Source: Acidobacterium sp.
GTDB lineage: Bacteria > Acidobacteriota > Terriglobia > Terriglobales > Acidobacteriaceae
Direction: 5' to 3'
Assembly (NCBI GenBank): GCA_003166955.1
Contig: PMUI01000058.1
Coordinates: 1 to 64,000 of the forward strand
DNA length: 64,000 nucleotides
Position numbers and translations under genes: made by a program. The notes beneath the pieces were generated by a model. It had not been told where the DNA came from. It saw only the letters and a program-made list of their open reading frames with translations, and made no database searches. Numbering within the stretch: position 1 is the stretch's first letter; every line of letters begins with the position of its first letter. Below, piece after piece: positions 35,612-45,200 of the stretch.

Positions 35612-36409
35612 CTACACCTCGATCCTTGAAAACAACCACGCGCTGCTTCCCAGAAAGATCGCCGCCAGCGCGGCCAGCAGCCCCAGGTCGAGCGCGAAGT
35701 TAAACTGCGCGCCGTAGCTGAACTGCCAGTTCCCGATCAGTACGCCGCGCAGTCCGTCGATGCCATACGTCAGCGGATCGGCGCGCGTGATCCACGAAAA
35801 AACGCCCGAATGCCCCTTCAGCGGATACAGCGCCCCCGACAAAAAGAAAATAGGCATGACCAGAAAATTCATCAGCACCTGGAACCCCTGCATATCTTTG
35901 ATCGTCGACCCAACGGAAGACCCGAGCGCCGCGAACACAATCGCGATCATCGCGATGAAAATCCCCGCAACCGGAAGCGCCAGCCAGTTGTGCTGCGCCG
36001 CCGTCCCCACAGCATGCTGGTGCACCGGCCGAAACCCGGCAATCAAGCACACGATCAGCATCAGCAGTCCCTGCAGGCTCGCCACCGTCGCGCCGCCCAG
36101 CGTGCGTCCCAAAATAATGTGCAGGCGCGGCACCGGCGCCACCAGTGTCTCCTTCAGAAAACCAAATTGCCGGTCCCACAGCATCGCCATGCCCGAAAAA
36201 ATCGAGCTGAACAGCACCGTCATCCCCACCACTCCCGGCGCCATGAACTGGATGTAATTGCCCGCGCCCGCCTTCGCGAACACCGGCCCGAACCCGAACC
36301 CCAGCGCCAGCAAATACAGCGTGGGCTGCCCCAGCGAAACGACGATCTGCGCCTTCGAGCGAAAATACCGCTTCAGTTCGCGCAGCCACATGATGTAAAT
36401 CGCGCCCAT
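35612..36409 (-). CDS. ABC-2 type transporter permease
   Basis: 265 residues, six membrane helices typical of DrrB/ABC-2 exporters: N-terminal LRELKRYFRSKAQIV, central GQPTLYLLALGFGFG, and the late MNFLVMPIFFLSGALYPL motif before the last helix pair. It starts 9 bp after the ATPase gene. Probably exports a lipid, antibiotic or polysaccharide; the substrate is not evident. Confidence 0.9.
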   Translation of the reverse strand: MGAIYIMWLRELKRYFRSKAQIVVSLGQPTLYLLALGFGFGPVFAKAGAGNYIQFMAPGVVGMTVLFSSIFSGMAMLWDRQFGFLKETLVAPVPRLHIILGRTLGGATVASLQGLLMLIVCLIAGFRPVHQHAVGTAAQHNWLALPVAGIFIAMIAIVFAALGSSVGSTIKDMQGFQVLMNFLVMPIFFLSGALYPLKGHSGVFSWITRADPLTYGIDGLRGVLIGNWQFSYGAQFNFALDLGLLAALAAIFLGSSAWLFSRIEV

Positions 36410-36418
36410 CTGCTCTCC

Positions 36419-37210
36419 TTACCGTTTCTGCTGCCACATCTGCGCGAATCGCCGCAGGTTGTCCGCCGAGCTCGCGCCCTCGTCGCGCAGCGAAGTTCCC
36501 GTCAGCGCCAGAAAAGCCGCCTCCAGCGATTCAGTGTTCGTCTTCGCCTTCAGCTCTGCCGACGTGCCCATGGCCACAATCGCCCCGTGATCCATGATCG
36601 CGATCCGGTGCGCGACGCGATCCGCTTCATCCATGTAGTGCGTGGTCAGAAAGACCGTCGTCTTCTCCCTCTCATTGATGGCCTTCACATGCGTCCACAG
36701 CTGATTGCGGCTTTGCGGATCGAGCCCCAGCGTCGGCTCATCGAGAAACAGAATCTTCGGCGTGTGCAGAAACCCGCGCGCAATCTCCAGCCTGCGTTTC
36801 ATACCTCCGGAAAACGTCTTCACATAATCGCTGCGCCGCTCCCACAGCTCGAACTGCCGCAGCAGCAACTCAATGCGCTCCACGCGCACGCGTTTCGCGA
36901 TGTGGTACAGGACCCCGTGCAGTTCCATGTTCTCGTAAGCAGTCTGCTCACCGTCGAGACTCGGATCCTGAAACACGATCCCGAACCGTTGGCGCGCCTC
37001 CCGCTGCTTCACCCATGGATCGAACCCGTCCAGATGAATGCGTCCCGCGGTCGGCCGCAGCAGCGTCGTCAGCATTTTGATGGTCGTCGTCTTGCCCGCG
37101 CCATTCGGCCCCAGAAACGCGAAGATCTCCCCGGCGTCCACCTGGAACGTGATGTCTTTGACCGCAGTAAATTCGCCGAACGTCCTGGTCAGGTTCTCAA
37201 CCCTGATCAC
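36419..37210 (-). CDS. ABC transporter ATP-binding protein (DrrA-like)
   Basis: About 263 residues if GTG 37210 is used, which has GGAGG five bases upstream and gives the usual opening (V/M)IRVENLTRTFG; ATG at 37222 is an alternative. Walker A GPNGAGKTT, Q-loop FQDP, signature FSGGMKRRLEIARG, Walker B ILFLDEPT and switch LTTHYMDEADRVAHR are all intact. Pairs with the permease downstream. Confidence 0.92.
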   Translation of the reverse strand: MIRVENLTRTFGEFTAVKDITFQVDAGEIFAFLGPNGAGKTTTIKMLTTLLRPTAGRIHLDGFDPWVKQREARQRFGIVFQDPSLDGEQTAYENMELHGVLYHIAKRVRVERIELLLRQFELWERRSDYVKTFSGGMKRRLEIARGFLHTPKILFLDEPTLGLDPQSRNQLWTHVKAINEREKTTVFLTTHYMDEADRVAHRIAIMDHGAIVAMGTSAELKAKTNTESLEAAFLALTGTSLRDEGASSADNLRRFAQMWQQKR

Positions 37211-37314
37211 ACACGCCTCCATGGCCACGAATTGCAATTGGGAACAGTCTGTCTAGTTTGCCAGAAAGAATCACGCGAAAGCTATGAACCTGTCCAGCCC
37301 GCGCAGGATCGACG

Positions 37315-37677
37315 TCAGTGCCCGCTCGTCAGCGCCGGCGTCCACGTCACACGATTCCCAGGCTGGATGTCGATGCGCAGCGAGCCTTCCTGCTTCTGCT
37401 TCAGCTCCGGACCCGTCGCCGTGTGACTTTGCCGCGCTGCATCAGTGAACGAGAGACTCAGCGTGTCCGTGCTCAGCGAGTGGAACCGGTAGTGGTAGCT
37501 CGCGCCTGCCGCAATCGTCTGCACTCCGAACGACCCGCCAGGATAATTCACCTCCACCAGCGACACCGGCGCGTTCTCATGATTCACGATCGTGCACTGA
37601 ATCCACGGAGAGCGGCACCCGGCGAGCAGAAGCAGTAACCCAAACGTCACGATCAACCGCCCAGACCCACGCATCAT
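37315..37677 (-). CDS. Putative lipoprotein, unknown function
   Basis: 120 residues with lipobox LLLLAGC (Cys at about residue 21). The mature part is a small beta-sandwich-like sequence (IQCTIVNHENAPVSLVEVNYPGGSFG...). It follows the HTH gene by 17 bp. No family was recognised. Confidence 0.65.
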   Translation of the reverse strand: MMRGSGRLIVTFGLLLLLAGCRSPWIQCTIVNHENAPVSLVEVNYPGGSFGVQTIAAGASYHYRFHSLSTDTLSLSFTDAARQSHTATGPELKQKQEGSLRIDIQPGNRVTWTPALTSGH

Positions 37678-37694
37678 CGCTGCTCAGACTACCA

Positions 37695-38000
37695 TCAACG
37701 GCTCCGCTTCGAGCCGTCCTTCCAGGGGGTCATCACTTTGTAGCAGGGAACTGCCGTTGCGTTCGCTTTGCTCGCGTGCAGCAGCTTGCGCCGGACCAGC
37801 CAGCGCACCGCTGCCTGTGCCGAGCTCTTCGAAACGCCCACCGACTCGGCCATCTCCTGAAAACTCACCTTCACGTCCTTGCCGGTGCGCGCATGCGCCG
37901 CAGCCAACCACAAATACACCAGAAAACTCACCGGGCGCCGGTCATGTCCGACCAGGTCCCGCATCAGCACATCGGTGATGTAGTCGTCGAGCGCTGGCAT
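37695..38000 (-). CDS. Helix-turn-helix protein
   Basis: 101 residues from ATG 38000 (GTG at 38030 would add ten residues). Contains a winged-helix pattern: VSFLVYLWLAAAHARTG, then FQEMAESVGVSKSSAQAAVRWLVRRKLLHA. It resembles the DNA-binding domains of small GntR/replication-type regulators. Divergent from the VOC gene. TATAGT lies 12-17 bp before the ATG and could be a -10 box, making the message almost leaderless. Confidence 0.7.
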   Translation of the reverse strand: MPALDDYITDVLMRDLVGHDRRPVSFLVYLWLAAAHARTGKDVKVSFQEMAESVGVSKSSAQAAVRWLVRRKLLHASKANATAVPCYKVMTPWKDGSKRSR

Positions 38001-38089
38001 CGCTATATCAACCGGTACTATAGCAGGCACTGGACGATTGCGCCCCTCCGCGCTCGCGGTTATGCTCCAAAAACTGAGGAGAGAGAAAC

Positions 38090-38455
38090 ATGATCAAAGG
38101 AATCAAATTCGTCGGCGTCCCCGTCACCGACCAGGACAAAGCTCTGAAATTCTGGACCGAGGCTGTCGGCATGATCGTCGCCACCGATCAGCCCTTCAAC
38201 GAAAAGCAGCGCTGGATCGAGCTGAAGATCCCCGGCGCCGACACCGGCATCGCGCCCTTCACGCCCGAAGGCCACGAAGATCGCATCGGCCAGTTCCAGT
38301 CCATTTCGTTTTGGTGCGACGACGTCTTCGCCACCGCCGCGGTCATGAAGCAGAAGGGGGTCGTCTTCGCGCAGGATCCAAAGAAAGAGCAGTGGGGCAC
38401 GTCCGCGATCTTCAAGGACCCTGACGGCAACCTCTACGTGCTCTCGAGCAGGTGA
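38090..38455 (+). CDS. VOC family (glyoxalase/bleomycin-resistance fold) protein
   Basis: 121 residues; GAGGAGAGAG precedes the ATG. Two beta-alpha-beta-beta-beta modules: KFVGVPVTDQDKALKFWTEAVG and SISFWCDDVFATAAVMKQKG...FKDPDGNLYVL. Metal-ligand residues are partly conserved. Probably an enzyme of the dioxygenase/isomerase superfamily; the substrate is unknown. Confidence 0.88.
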   Translation: MIKGIKFVGVPVTDQDKALKFWTEAVGMIVATDQPFNEKQRWIELKIPGADTGIAPFTPEGHEDRIGQFQSISFWCDDVFATAAVMKQKGVVFAQDPKKEQWGTSAIFKDPDGNLYVLSSR

Positions 38456-38461
38456 GGGAAC

Positions 38462-39265
38462 TCAGACGATCATCGGCTTGCGTTCAAGCGCCCGTGCCGT
38501 CAGCACTACGCCGGTCTCCCGCGTATGCAGCGTGATCGGAAACGCCAGCACATTCCACACCCAGCGATCCCCCTTGCTGGGCAGGTTCAGCACGCCGCGA
38601 AACGTCCGGTCGATATAAGTCTCGCGCGTCTCGGCCACGGTGCTCAAAATGTCAGCCCAGTCGACGGCCAGCTCCGGCATTTCCTCGAACATGTTGCGCC
38701 CCGGGAACCAGTCCCTCGGCTTCTCCAGCACGCGGGCGCATGTCTCGTTCACGTAGTGCCACGTCCCGTCGCCATCGAGGATCTCCAGCACCACGTCATC
38801 GCCCATCGCCATGTTGATCCGCGAATAGAAGAAGTCGCGCGCGTCGACCACCACCGGCTTGCCCCGCCGCTTCGCCTCAAACGACCGCAGCGCCGTCACC
38901 AGATCGTCGATGGAACTGTAGCCCTTCAGCAGGTGCATATCCTCGACGCCGCCAAACCGCCGCTCCAGGGTCGCCGACAAAATAATGATGGGCACCTGCG
39001 GATGCCGCGCACGCAAATGCGTCGCAACGTCCGTTCCGAACTTGCCCGCGCCCAGGTGATAGTCGAGCACCGCAATGTCGATCTCATCCAGCATCTGCTC
39101 GGCTTCTTCCACCGTGCTTGCCGTCTCGGTGACGTACCCGTACTTCCTCAGGATCGTCGACCGCAGCAGCAAATTGTCCGGATGATCGTCGAGCAGGAGC
39201 ACCCGAATCGGTGCGCTGGGGGCTTGCACAAGCGTCAGCGATGAATCCTGATCGTTCGTTGACAT
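38462..39265 (-). CDS. Response regulator with PAS-like output domain
   Basis: 267 residues from MSTNDQDSS; the frame is open far upstream but lacks a sensible start. Receiver domain (about 20-130) with D26/D27 and phosphoacceptor D68 (AVLDYHLG); the usual Lys-Pro is replaced by K-G (LLKGYSS). A PAS-like region follows (VLEILDGDGTWHYVNETCARVLEKPRDWFPGRNMFEEMP). No DNA-binding or enzymatic domain, so it may act by protein contact. It is 73 bp downstream of lpxD. Confidence 0.78.
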   Translation of the reverse strand: MSTNDQDSSLTLVQAPSAPIRVLLLDDHPDNLLLRSTILRKYGYVTETASTVEEAEQMLDEIDIAVLDYHLGAGKFGTDVATHLRARHPQVPIIILSATLERRFGGVEDMHLLKGYSSIDDLVTALRSFEAKRRGKPVVVDARDFFYSRINMAMGDDVVLEILDGDGTWHYVNETCARVLEKPRDWFPGRNMFEEMPELAVDWADILSTVAETRETYIDRTFRGVLNLPSKGDRWVWNVLAFPITLHTRETGVVLTARALERKPMIV

Positions 39266-39338
39266 AAGCTTTCTTTGATGCAATAGACGGCGGGACCGCT
39301 GTGTCCGACGCAGGGAATTTTCGCCTGTTTTGTCTACT

Positions 39339-40343
39339 TTACTCTTCGCGTTTCGGTTTGCGTTGGAATTGTCGCAGCAATTCGGGCAGCCGGCTGAACA
39401 ACGCCGTCGCCCGCAGCCACTGCTTGTGGTCGAACGCCGGCGATCCGGCCAGCATCGACCCCGACGGAATGTCCCCGTGCAGCCCCGCCTGCGCAATCGC
39501 AATCACGTTATCGCCGATGTTACAGTGCCCCGCCACCCCCACCTGACCCGCCAAAATCACGCTTTTGCCCACATGCGTCGACCCGGCCAGGCCCACCTGC
39601 GCGCACAGCAGCGTGTTCTCGCCCACCGACGAGCCGTGCCCCACCTGCACCAGGTTATCCACCTTCACGCCGTCGCCGATCCGCGTTGCGCCCACGCTGG
39701 CGCGGTCGATACAGGCATTGGTCTGCACCTCCACCCGATCCCCCAGAATCGTCGGCCCCGACTGCGGAATCTTGTGCCACCGCCCGTGCTCGTCCTTGGC
39801 AAAACCGAACCCGTCCGACCCCACCACGGCGCCGTTCTGCAGAACCACATCGTCGCCCAGGCGGCAGTTCTCGCGCACCACCGCATGCGCATGCGCAAAG
39901 AATCGATCCCCGATCTGCACCCCCGGATAGATCACCACATGCGGCAGAATCGTCGCATCGTTGCCAATAACCACGTTCTCCGCAATCACGGCATAAGCGG
40001 CGATCCGCGGATTGGCCCCGACCTTCGCGCTCTTGTGAATCACCGCCGTCGGGTGAACCCCCGCAGGCCACGCCGGTGGCTGATAGAAAATATCGACCGC
40101 GCGCGCAAAGGCCAGATACGGATTCTTCAAACGCAAAGTGACCGCAGGAACCTCGGGAAAATCCGGCGTGACCAGAATCGCCCCCGCCCGCGTCGTCTTC
40201 GCCTGGGCCGCATACTTCGGGTTGGCGACGAATGTTATCTCGCCCGGACCGGCCTCTTCGATTCCCGCAACCCCGGTGATCTCCACGTCAGGGTCGCCGC
40301 GCAGCTCGGCCTCCAGCGCGCGCGCCAACTCGGCAACTTGCAT
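39339..40343 (-). CDS. lpxD: UDP-3-O-(3-hydroxymyristoyl)glucosamine N-acyltransferase LpxD
   Basis: 334 residues. Adds the second acyl chain in lipid A synthesis. N-terminal uridine-binding domain (1-100) then left-handed beta-helix made of hexapeptide repeats, with the catalytic His in NLVQVGHGSSVG (about residue 245) and SDGFGFA before it. Confirms a lipopolysaccharide-bearing outer membrane. It is a stand-alone gene here, away from lpxA/fabZ. Confidence 0.93.
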   Translation of the reverse strand: MQVAELARALEAELRGDPDVEITGVAGIEEAGPGEITFVANPKYAAQAKTTRAGAILVTPDFPEVPAVTLRLKNPYLAFARAVDIFYQPPAWPAGVHPTAVIHKSAKVGANPRIAAYAVIAENVVIGNDATILPHVVIYPGVQIGDRFFAHAHAVVRENCRLGDDVVLQNGAVVGSDGFGFAKDEHGRWHKIPQSGPTILGDRVEVQTNACIDRASVGATRIGDGVKVDNLVQVGHGSSVGENTLLCAQVGLAGSTHVGKSVILAGQVGVAGHCNIGDNVIAIAQAGLHGDIPSGSMLAGSPAFDHKQWLRATALFSRLPELLRQFQRKPKREE

Positions 40344-40404
40344 GCTGCGATTGTAAATCTCCGCAAAACCAGGCGGTTCGCACCTAACTGCTTACCCCCT
40401 GCGT

Positions 40405-40851
40405 TTGGAAAACGTCCAACCCTGTGGCATCATCATTGCCAGAGCAACTTTGACGATCCCACGCCCCCGTACATTCCGTCAGAAGCAGCGAGGCCTGCGC
40501 ACCCTCGCGTTCGGGCTCGCGATCCTGGGGCTGTGTATCTTCGCGTGGGGACTCAAGTACAAGCTCTCGCTCTACGATCCGCCGCACGCGGTCTCGCACC
40601 ATATTCCCGCAGCCAAGCTGCTCACCGGCAAGGATCGCAATGCCCCCCCGCAGATAGCTGCCCCGCGCGCCGCTACTTCCGCGGTCCCGCTGGCCCTCAG
40701 CACCCTGGCGCTCGCCTTCGCAACCTTCATCGCTGCCAGATTTTCGCCCGGCTTCGGCCGCTCGCCCCTCGGTTCATCCCGGGTTCGAATCGCGCCAGCC
40801 TGCGTCCGCTGCGCCCCAGCCTTCATTCGCCCCCCTCCGCGCGTCCGCTAA
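40405..40851 (+). CDS. Hypothetical membrane protein (148 residues)
   Basis: Uses a TTG start if 40405 is correct. After a basic stretch, one membrane helix (LAFGLAILGLCIFAWG) leads to KYKLSLYDPPH, a pattern I associate with small conserved acidobacterial proteins. A second hydrophobic segment (about 90-112) and an Arg/Pro-rich tail follow. Function unknown; the end of the frame may be imperfect. Confidence 0.5.
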   Translation: MENVQPCGIIIARATLTIPRPRTFRQKQRGLRTLAFGLAILGLCIFAWGLKYKLSLYDPPHAVSHHIPAAKLLTGKDRNAPPQIAAPRAATSAVPLALSTLALAFATFIAARFSPGFGRSPLGSSRVRIAPACVRCAPAFIRPPPRVR

Positions 40852-40975
40852 TCGTCATCTAATTAGGCGTCAGCCGCCCTGCGCTCCTTCTCGTTGAGCG
40901 CGGCGAGCGCCATCTCTGCATTCCGGCCATTTTGCTTTCGGGCCAGGGCCCAATCCCAGGAAGGTCTCCCAGGAT

Positions 40976-42259
40976 ATGCGCAAGCGTTTATGGATCGTCA
41001 TCTCTGTCCTTGTCGTCGCCCTCGCCGTTGTTATTGTGACGTGGCGGGGCCATCGCCGCAGCGCGACCGTTGAAGCCGCGCCTGGACCGCCCGCCGCGCA
41101 GGTGGCTATCGTCCAACGCGGCAACATCGACCAGGTCCTCTCCCTCGCCGGACAGTTCCAGCCCTGGCAGACCGTCGACGTCCACCCCAAGGTCTCCGGC
41201 TTCATCCGCCATATCTACGTCGACATCGGCGACCGCGTGCGCCAGGGGCAGACCCTCGCCGTCCTCGAAGTCCCCGAGCTGAAAGCGCAGCTCTCCGGCA
41301 CCGTCTCTGAGGTCGCCCGCAGCAGCGACGAAATTGTCCGAGCGCAGCATGAAGTCAAGCGCGCCGAGTCGACCCACTCAGCCCTGCACGCCGACTACGA
41401 CCGCCTCCTCCAGACGTCACAGGCGCAGCCCGGCCTGGTCGCGCAGCAGGAACTCGACGACGCGCAGGCGAAAGACCTCTCCTCCGCCGCCGAAGTCGAC
41501 GCGGCCAAAGCAGCCCTCGCCTCCGCGCAGCAGGGAATGGAAGTCTCCAAAGCCGACAACGAGCGGGTGAGCGCCATCGAGGATTACACGAATGTCGTCG
41601 CGCCCCTCGACGGCGTCATCATCTGGCGCTATGCCGATACCGGCGCGCTCATTCAGTCCGGCGTCAGCTCCAACAACCAGGACCTGCCCATCGTCAAGCT
41701 TGCGCAGAGCGGCGTCATGCGCCTGCGTCTGCCCGTTCCCGAGTCGTATGTCCGCTACGTGCATCTCGGCGACACTGTCCAGGTCCGCGTCGATTCGCTG
41801 GGCCGCTCCTTCAACGGCACCGTCGAGCGCTTTACCCGCGAGCTCAACTTCGAAACCCGCACCATGGAAACCGAAGTCGATGTCGACAACAAGGACCTCA
41901 CCATCGATTCCGGTATGTATGCCAATGCGCTGCTGCGCCTCAACCACGCCGACAATGTGCTCACCATTCCCGTCGGAGCCATCGTCCTGCATGGCAACCA
42001 GAACCAGGTCTACGTTCTCGACAGCGACGGCCGCGTCCACATTCGCAGCGTCCAGATCGGCATTCGCGGCAACCAGCTCGCCGAAATTCAAAGCGGCCTC
42101 AGTCCAGGCGACCGCGTCATCCTCGCCGCGCAGGCCAAATACGCCGAGAATGAAGCCGTCACACCGGTTGTCGAGAAGTCGCCCGCGTCAGAGACCGCCC
42201 CACAATCCGGCGGCATGATCGACATGAACGCGGAGTCAGCCGGCGGAGGCGCACAGTAA
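40976..42259 (+). CDS. RND efflux periplasmic adaptor (membrane fusion protein)
   Basis: 427 residues. N-terminal membrane anchor (LWIVISVLVVALAVVIV), biotinyl-lipoyl-like halves (GFIRHIYVDIGDRVRQGQTLAVLEVPEL and NVVAPLDGVIIWRYADTGALI), a coiled-coil hairpin (about 110-190), then beta-barrel and membrane-proximal domains. It links the permease to the outer-membrane channel. The next gene begins right after its stop codon. Confidence 0.93.
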   Translation: MRKRLWIVISVLVVALAVVIVTWRGHRRSATVEAAPGPPAAQVAIVQRGNIDQVLSLAGQFQPWQTVDVHPKVSGFIRHIYVDIGDRVRQGQTLAVLEVPELKAQLSGTVSEVARSSDEIVRAQHEVKRAESTHSALHADYDRLLQTSQAQPGLVAQQELDDAQAKDLSSAAEVDAAKAALASAQQGMEVSKADNERVSAIEDYTNVVAPLDGVIIWRYADTGALIQSGVSSNNQDLPIVKLAQSGVMRLRLPVPESYVRYVHLGDTVQVRVDSLGRSFNGTVERFTRELNFETRTMETEVDVDNKDLTIDSGMYANALLRLNHADNVLTIPVGAIVLHGNQNQVYVLDSDGRVHIRSVQIGIRGNQLAEIQSGLSPGDRVILAAQAKYAENEAVTPVVEKSPASETAPQSGGMIDMNAESAGGGAQ

Positions 42260-45200
42260 ATGCCGAAGTTCGCCCTTCGCTTTCCCTACTTCATCCTGAT
42301 GCTGTGCCTGATGGTCTTCCTGATCGGCATGGTCAACCTCTTCTCCATGCCCGTGGACCTCTTCCCGGACATCGACATGCCCGTCGTCGTGGTGGCGACG
42401 TTCTACAACGGCATGCCGCCGCAGCAAATCGAAGCGGACATCACCAACACCTTCGAGCGCTTCTTCACCCTCGCCGCCAACGTCGACCACAGCGAGTCGC
42501 GATCCCTCACCGGCGTCAGCCTCATCAAGATTTACTTCAAGCCCGGCACCGACCCCAACGCCGCGCTCAGCAACGTGGCTAACTTAGCCATGGCGGATCT
42601 GCGGCGTCTCCCGCCCGGCACCTTACCACCCGTCGTCCTTGGACTCACCGCCTCCACGCAGCCCGTCTGCCTCGTGACCCTGGAAGGCAAAGGCCTGAAC
42701 GAAACGCAGCTAAAGGACCTCGCGCAATTCCAGGTGCGCAACCAAATCTCCAACGTCCAGGGCGCGTCCGTCCCGCAGCCCTACGGCGGCACCTACCGGC
42801 AAATCCAGGTCTACGTCGATCCCCTCAAGCTCGAAGCCCGCAACCTCAGCCTCCAGGATGTAGTGACCGCCGTCAACAGCTCCAACCTCATCCTCCCCGC
42901 CGGCGACGTTCGCATCGGCAACAAAGACTTCAATATTTACGCCAACAGCCAGTTTCCCAGCGCCGAGTCGATGAACCAGATGCCGCTCAAGTCCGTCGGT
43001 AATGGCTCCGTGCTGGTCGCCGACATCGGCCACGCCGTTGACTCCGGCGCGCTCCAGTACAACATCGTCCGCATCGACGGCCAGCGCTCCGTCTACGTCC
43101 CCGTCTTCAAGCAGGGCGGCAACAGCAACACGATCACCATCGTCGACGGCATGAAAGACGCCATTAAACATCTCGTCGACATCCCCGCCTCGCTGCGCAC
43201 CGCCGTCGTCTTCGATCAGTCTCTCTTCGTCAAGCTCGCGCTCAAGCAACTCGTCAATGAAGCCGCCATCGGCCTGGTCCTCACCGGCATCATGATCCTG
43301 CTCTTCCTCGGCAGCCCGCGCGCCACCATAGCCGTCATGCTCTCCGTTCCGCTCTCGGCCTTGGCCTGTCTGCTAATGGCCAACGTCCTCGGCGGCACCA
43401 TCAACACCATGATCCTCGGCGGCCTCGCCCTCGCTTTCTCCCGCCTCATCGACAACGGCGTTGTCGTGCTGGAAAACATCTTCCGCTACATGGAACTCGG
43501 CGAGCCCCCGCGCATCGCCGCGGAGAAAGGCGGCACAGAAGTCTCGCTCGCCGTCCTCGCCGCCACCGTCACCACCTCCATCGTCTTCCTCCCCGTCGCC
43601 GCGCTCTCCGGAGTCAGCAAGTATCTCTTCACTCCGCTCGCGCTCGGCGTTGTGCTCTCCATGTTCGCCTCCTACGCCTTCGCGATGACCGTGGTCCCGC
43701 TCTTCTGCGCCATGTTCCTGCGCGGCCACGGCCACGGCGAGCGCGACGACGCCGGCGAACTCGTCGACCAACAGGAACCGAAACCTAAACGCCGCTTCGG
43801 CCTCCAGCCCATCGTCAAAAAGTTCAACTTCCACTTCACGCGCATGCTGAACTGGTACGAGGGCCTCGTCCGCCGCTCGCTCTCGCGCCCCGGCCTCACC
43901 ACCGCCGGCATCCTCGGCGGCGTCGCCGTCCTGCTCCTCATCACCTTCCCGTTCCTCGGCCGCGCCTACTTCCCGCGCACCGATCCAGGCCAGTTCGTCA
44001 TCAACGTTCGCATGCCCTCAGGCACCCGCCTCGAAGTCAGCGACCAGTACATCGCCCGCGTCGAAAAAATAATCCGCGAAGAGGTTCGACCCCGCGACCT
44101 GGGCATGATCGTCTCCAACATCGGCGTCTATCCTGACCTCTCCTCCATCTTCACCTCCAACGCCTCTATGGACACCGCCTTCGTCCAGACCAGCCTCAAA
44201 CAGGACCCGTCCATCGGCAGTTACGAATACATGCACCGCGTGCAGGAGCGCCTCTCCCGCGAGATGCCCGAGCTCACCACTTACTTCCAGGCCGGCGGCC
44301 TCATCGACGGCGTCATCAACCAGGGCTTGCCCGCGCCCATCGATCTCCAGGTCAGCTCCATGGACATCAATGGCGCCTACTCGCTCGCCGAACAGCTCGC
44401 CGCAAAGATACGCACCTTCCCCAACGTCAGCGGCACCTACATCCCGCAGGACGTGAACTACCCAGGCCTCGCCCTCAACATCGACCGCGAGAAAGCCAGC
44501 CTCATCGGCCTCTCCGCCAGAGACGTCGTCGACAACGTCATCACCGCCCTCACCTCCGACGGCATGGTCGCCCCCAGCTACTGGATCGACCCGAAGAGCG
44601 GCAACAACTACATGGTCACCGTCCAGTACGCGAATCGCTGGATTCAAAACATGTCCATGCAGGATTTTGAGAGCATCCCCCTGCGCGGTATTCGTCCCGT
44701 CGGCTACAGCCCCCTCGAAGACGCCCTCCAGGCATCCGACGCCAGTCCAGACCAATGGAGCGGCTCCCATCGCGCTGGCTATACGCCGCTCAACTCCGTC
44801 GCAAGCATCCAGCTCATCAACACGCCCACTGAAGTTGACCACTACCAGATACGCCGCGTCATCGATGTCTACGTCGCTACCGAATCCGAAGCCCTCGGCC
44901 AAACCGGCAAACAGATTCGCAACCTCATCGCGCACACCCCCACCGACCGCAATACCCGCCTCACCCTGCGCGGCGCCGTCGTCAACATGAACCAGGCCTT
45001 CCAGGACTTCGGCCTCGGCCTCATCGTAGCGGTCGCTCTCGTCTACCTCGTCCTCATGGCTCAGTTCACCTCCCTGGTCGATCCCTTCATCATCCTCATG
45101 GCCATCCCGCCCGGCATCGCCGGCGTCGTGCTCACCCTCCTCGTCACCGGCAGCACGCTCAACATCATGTCGCTGATGGGCACCATCATGATGACCGGCA

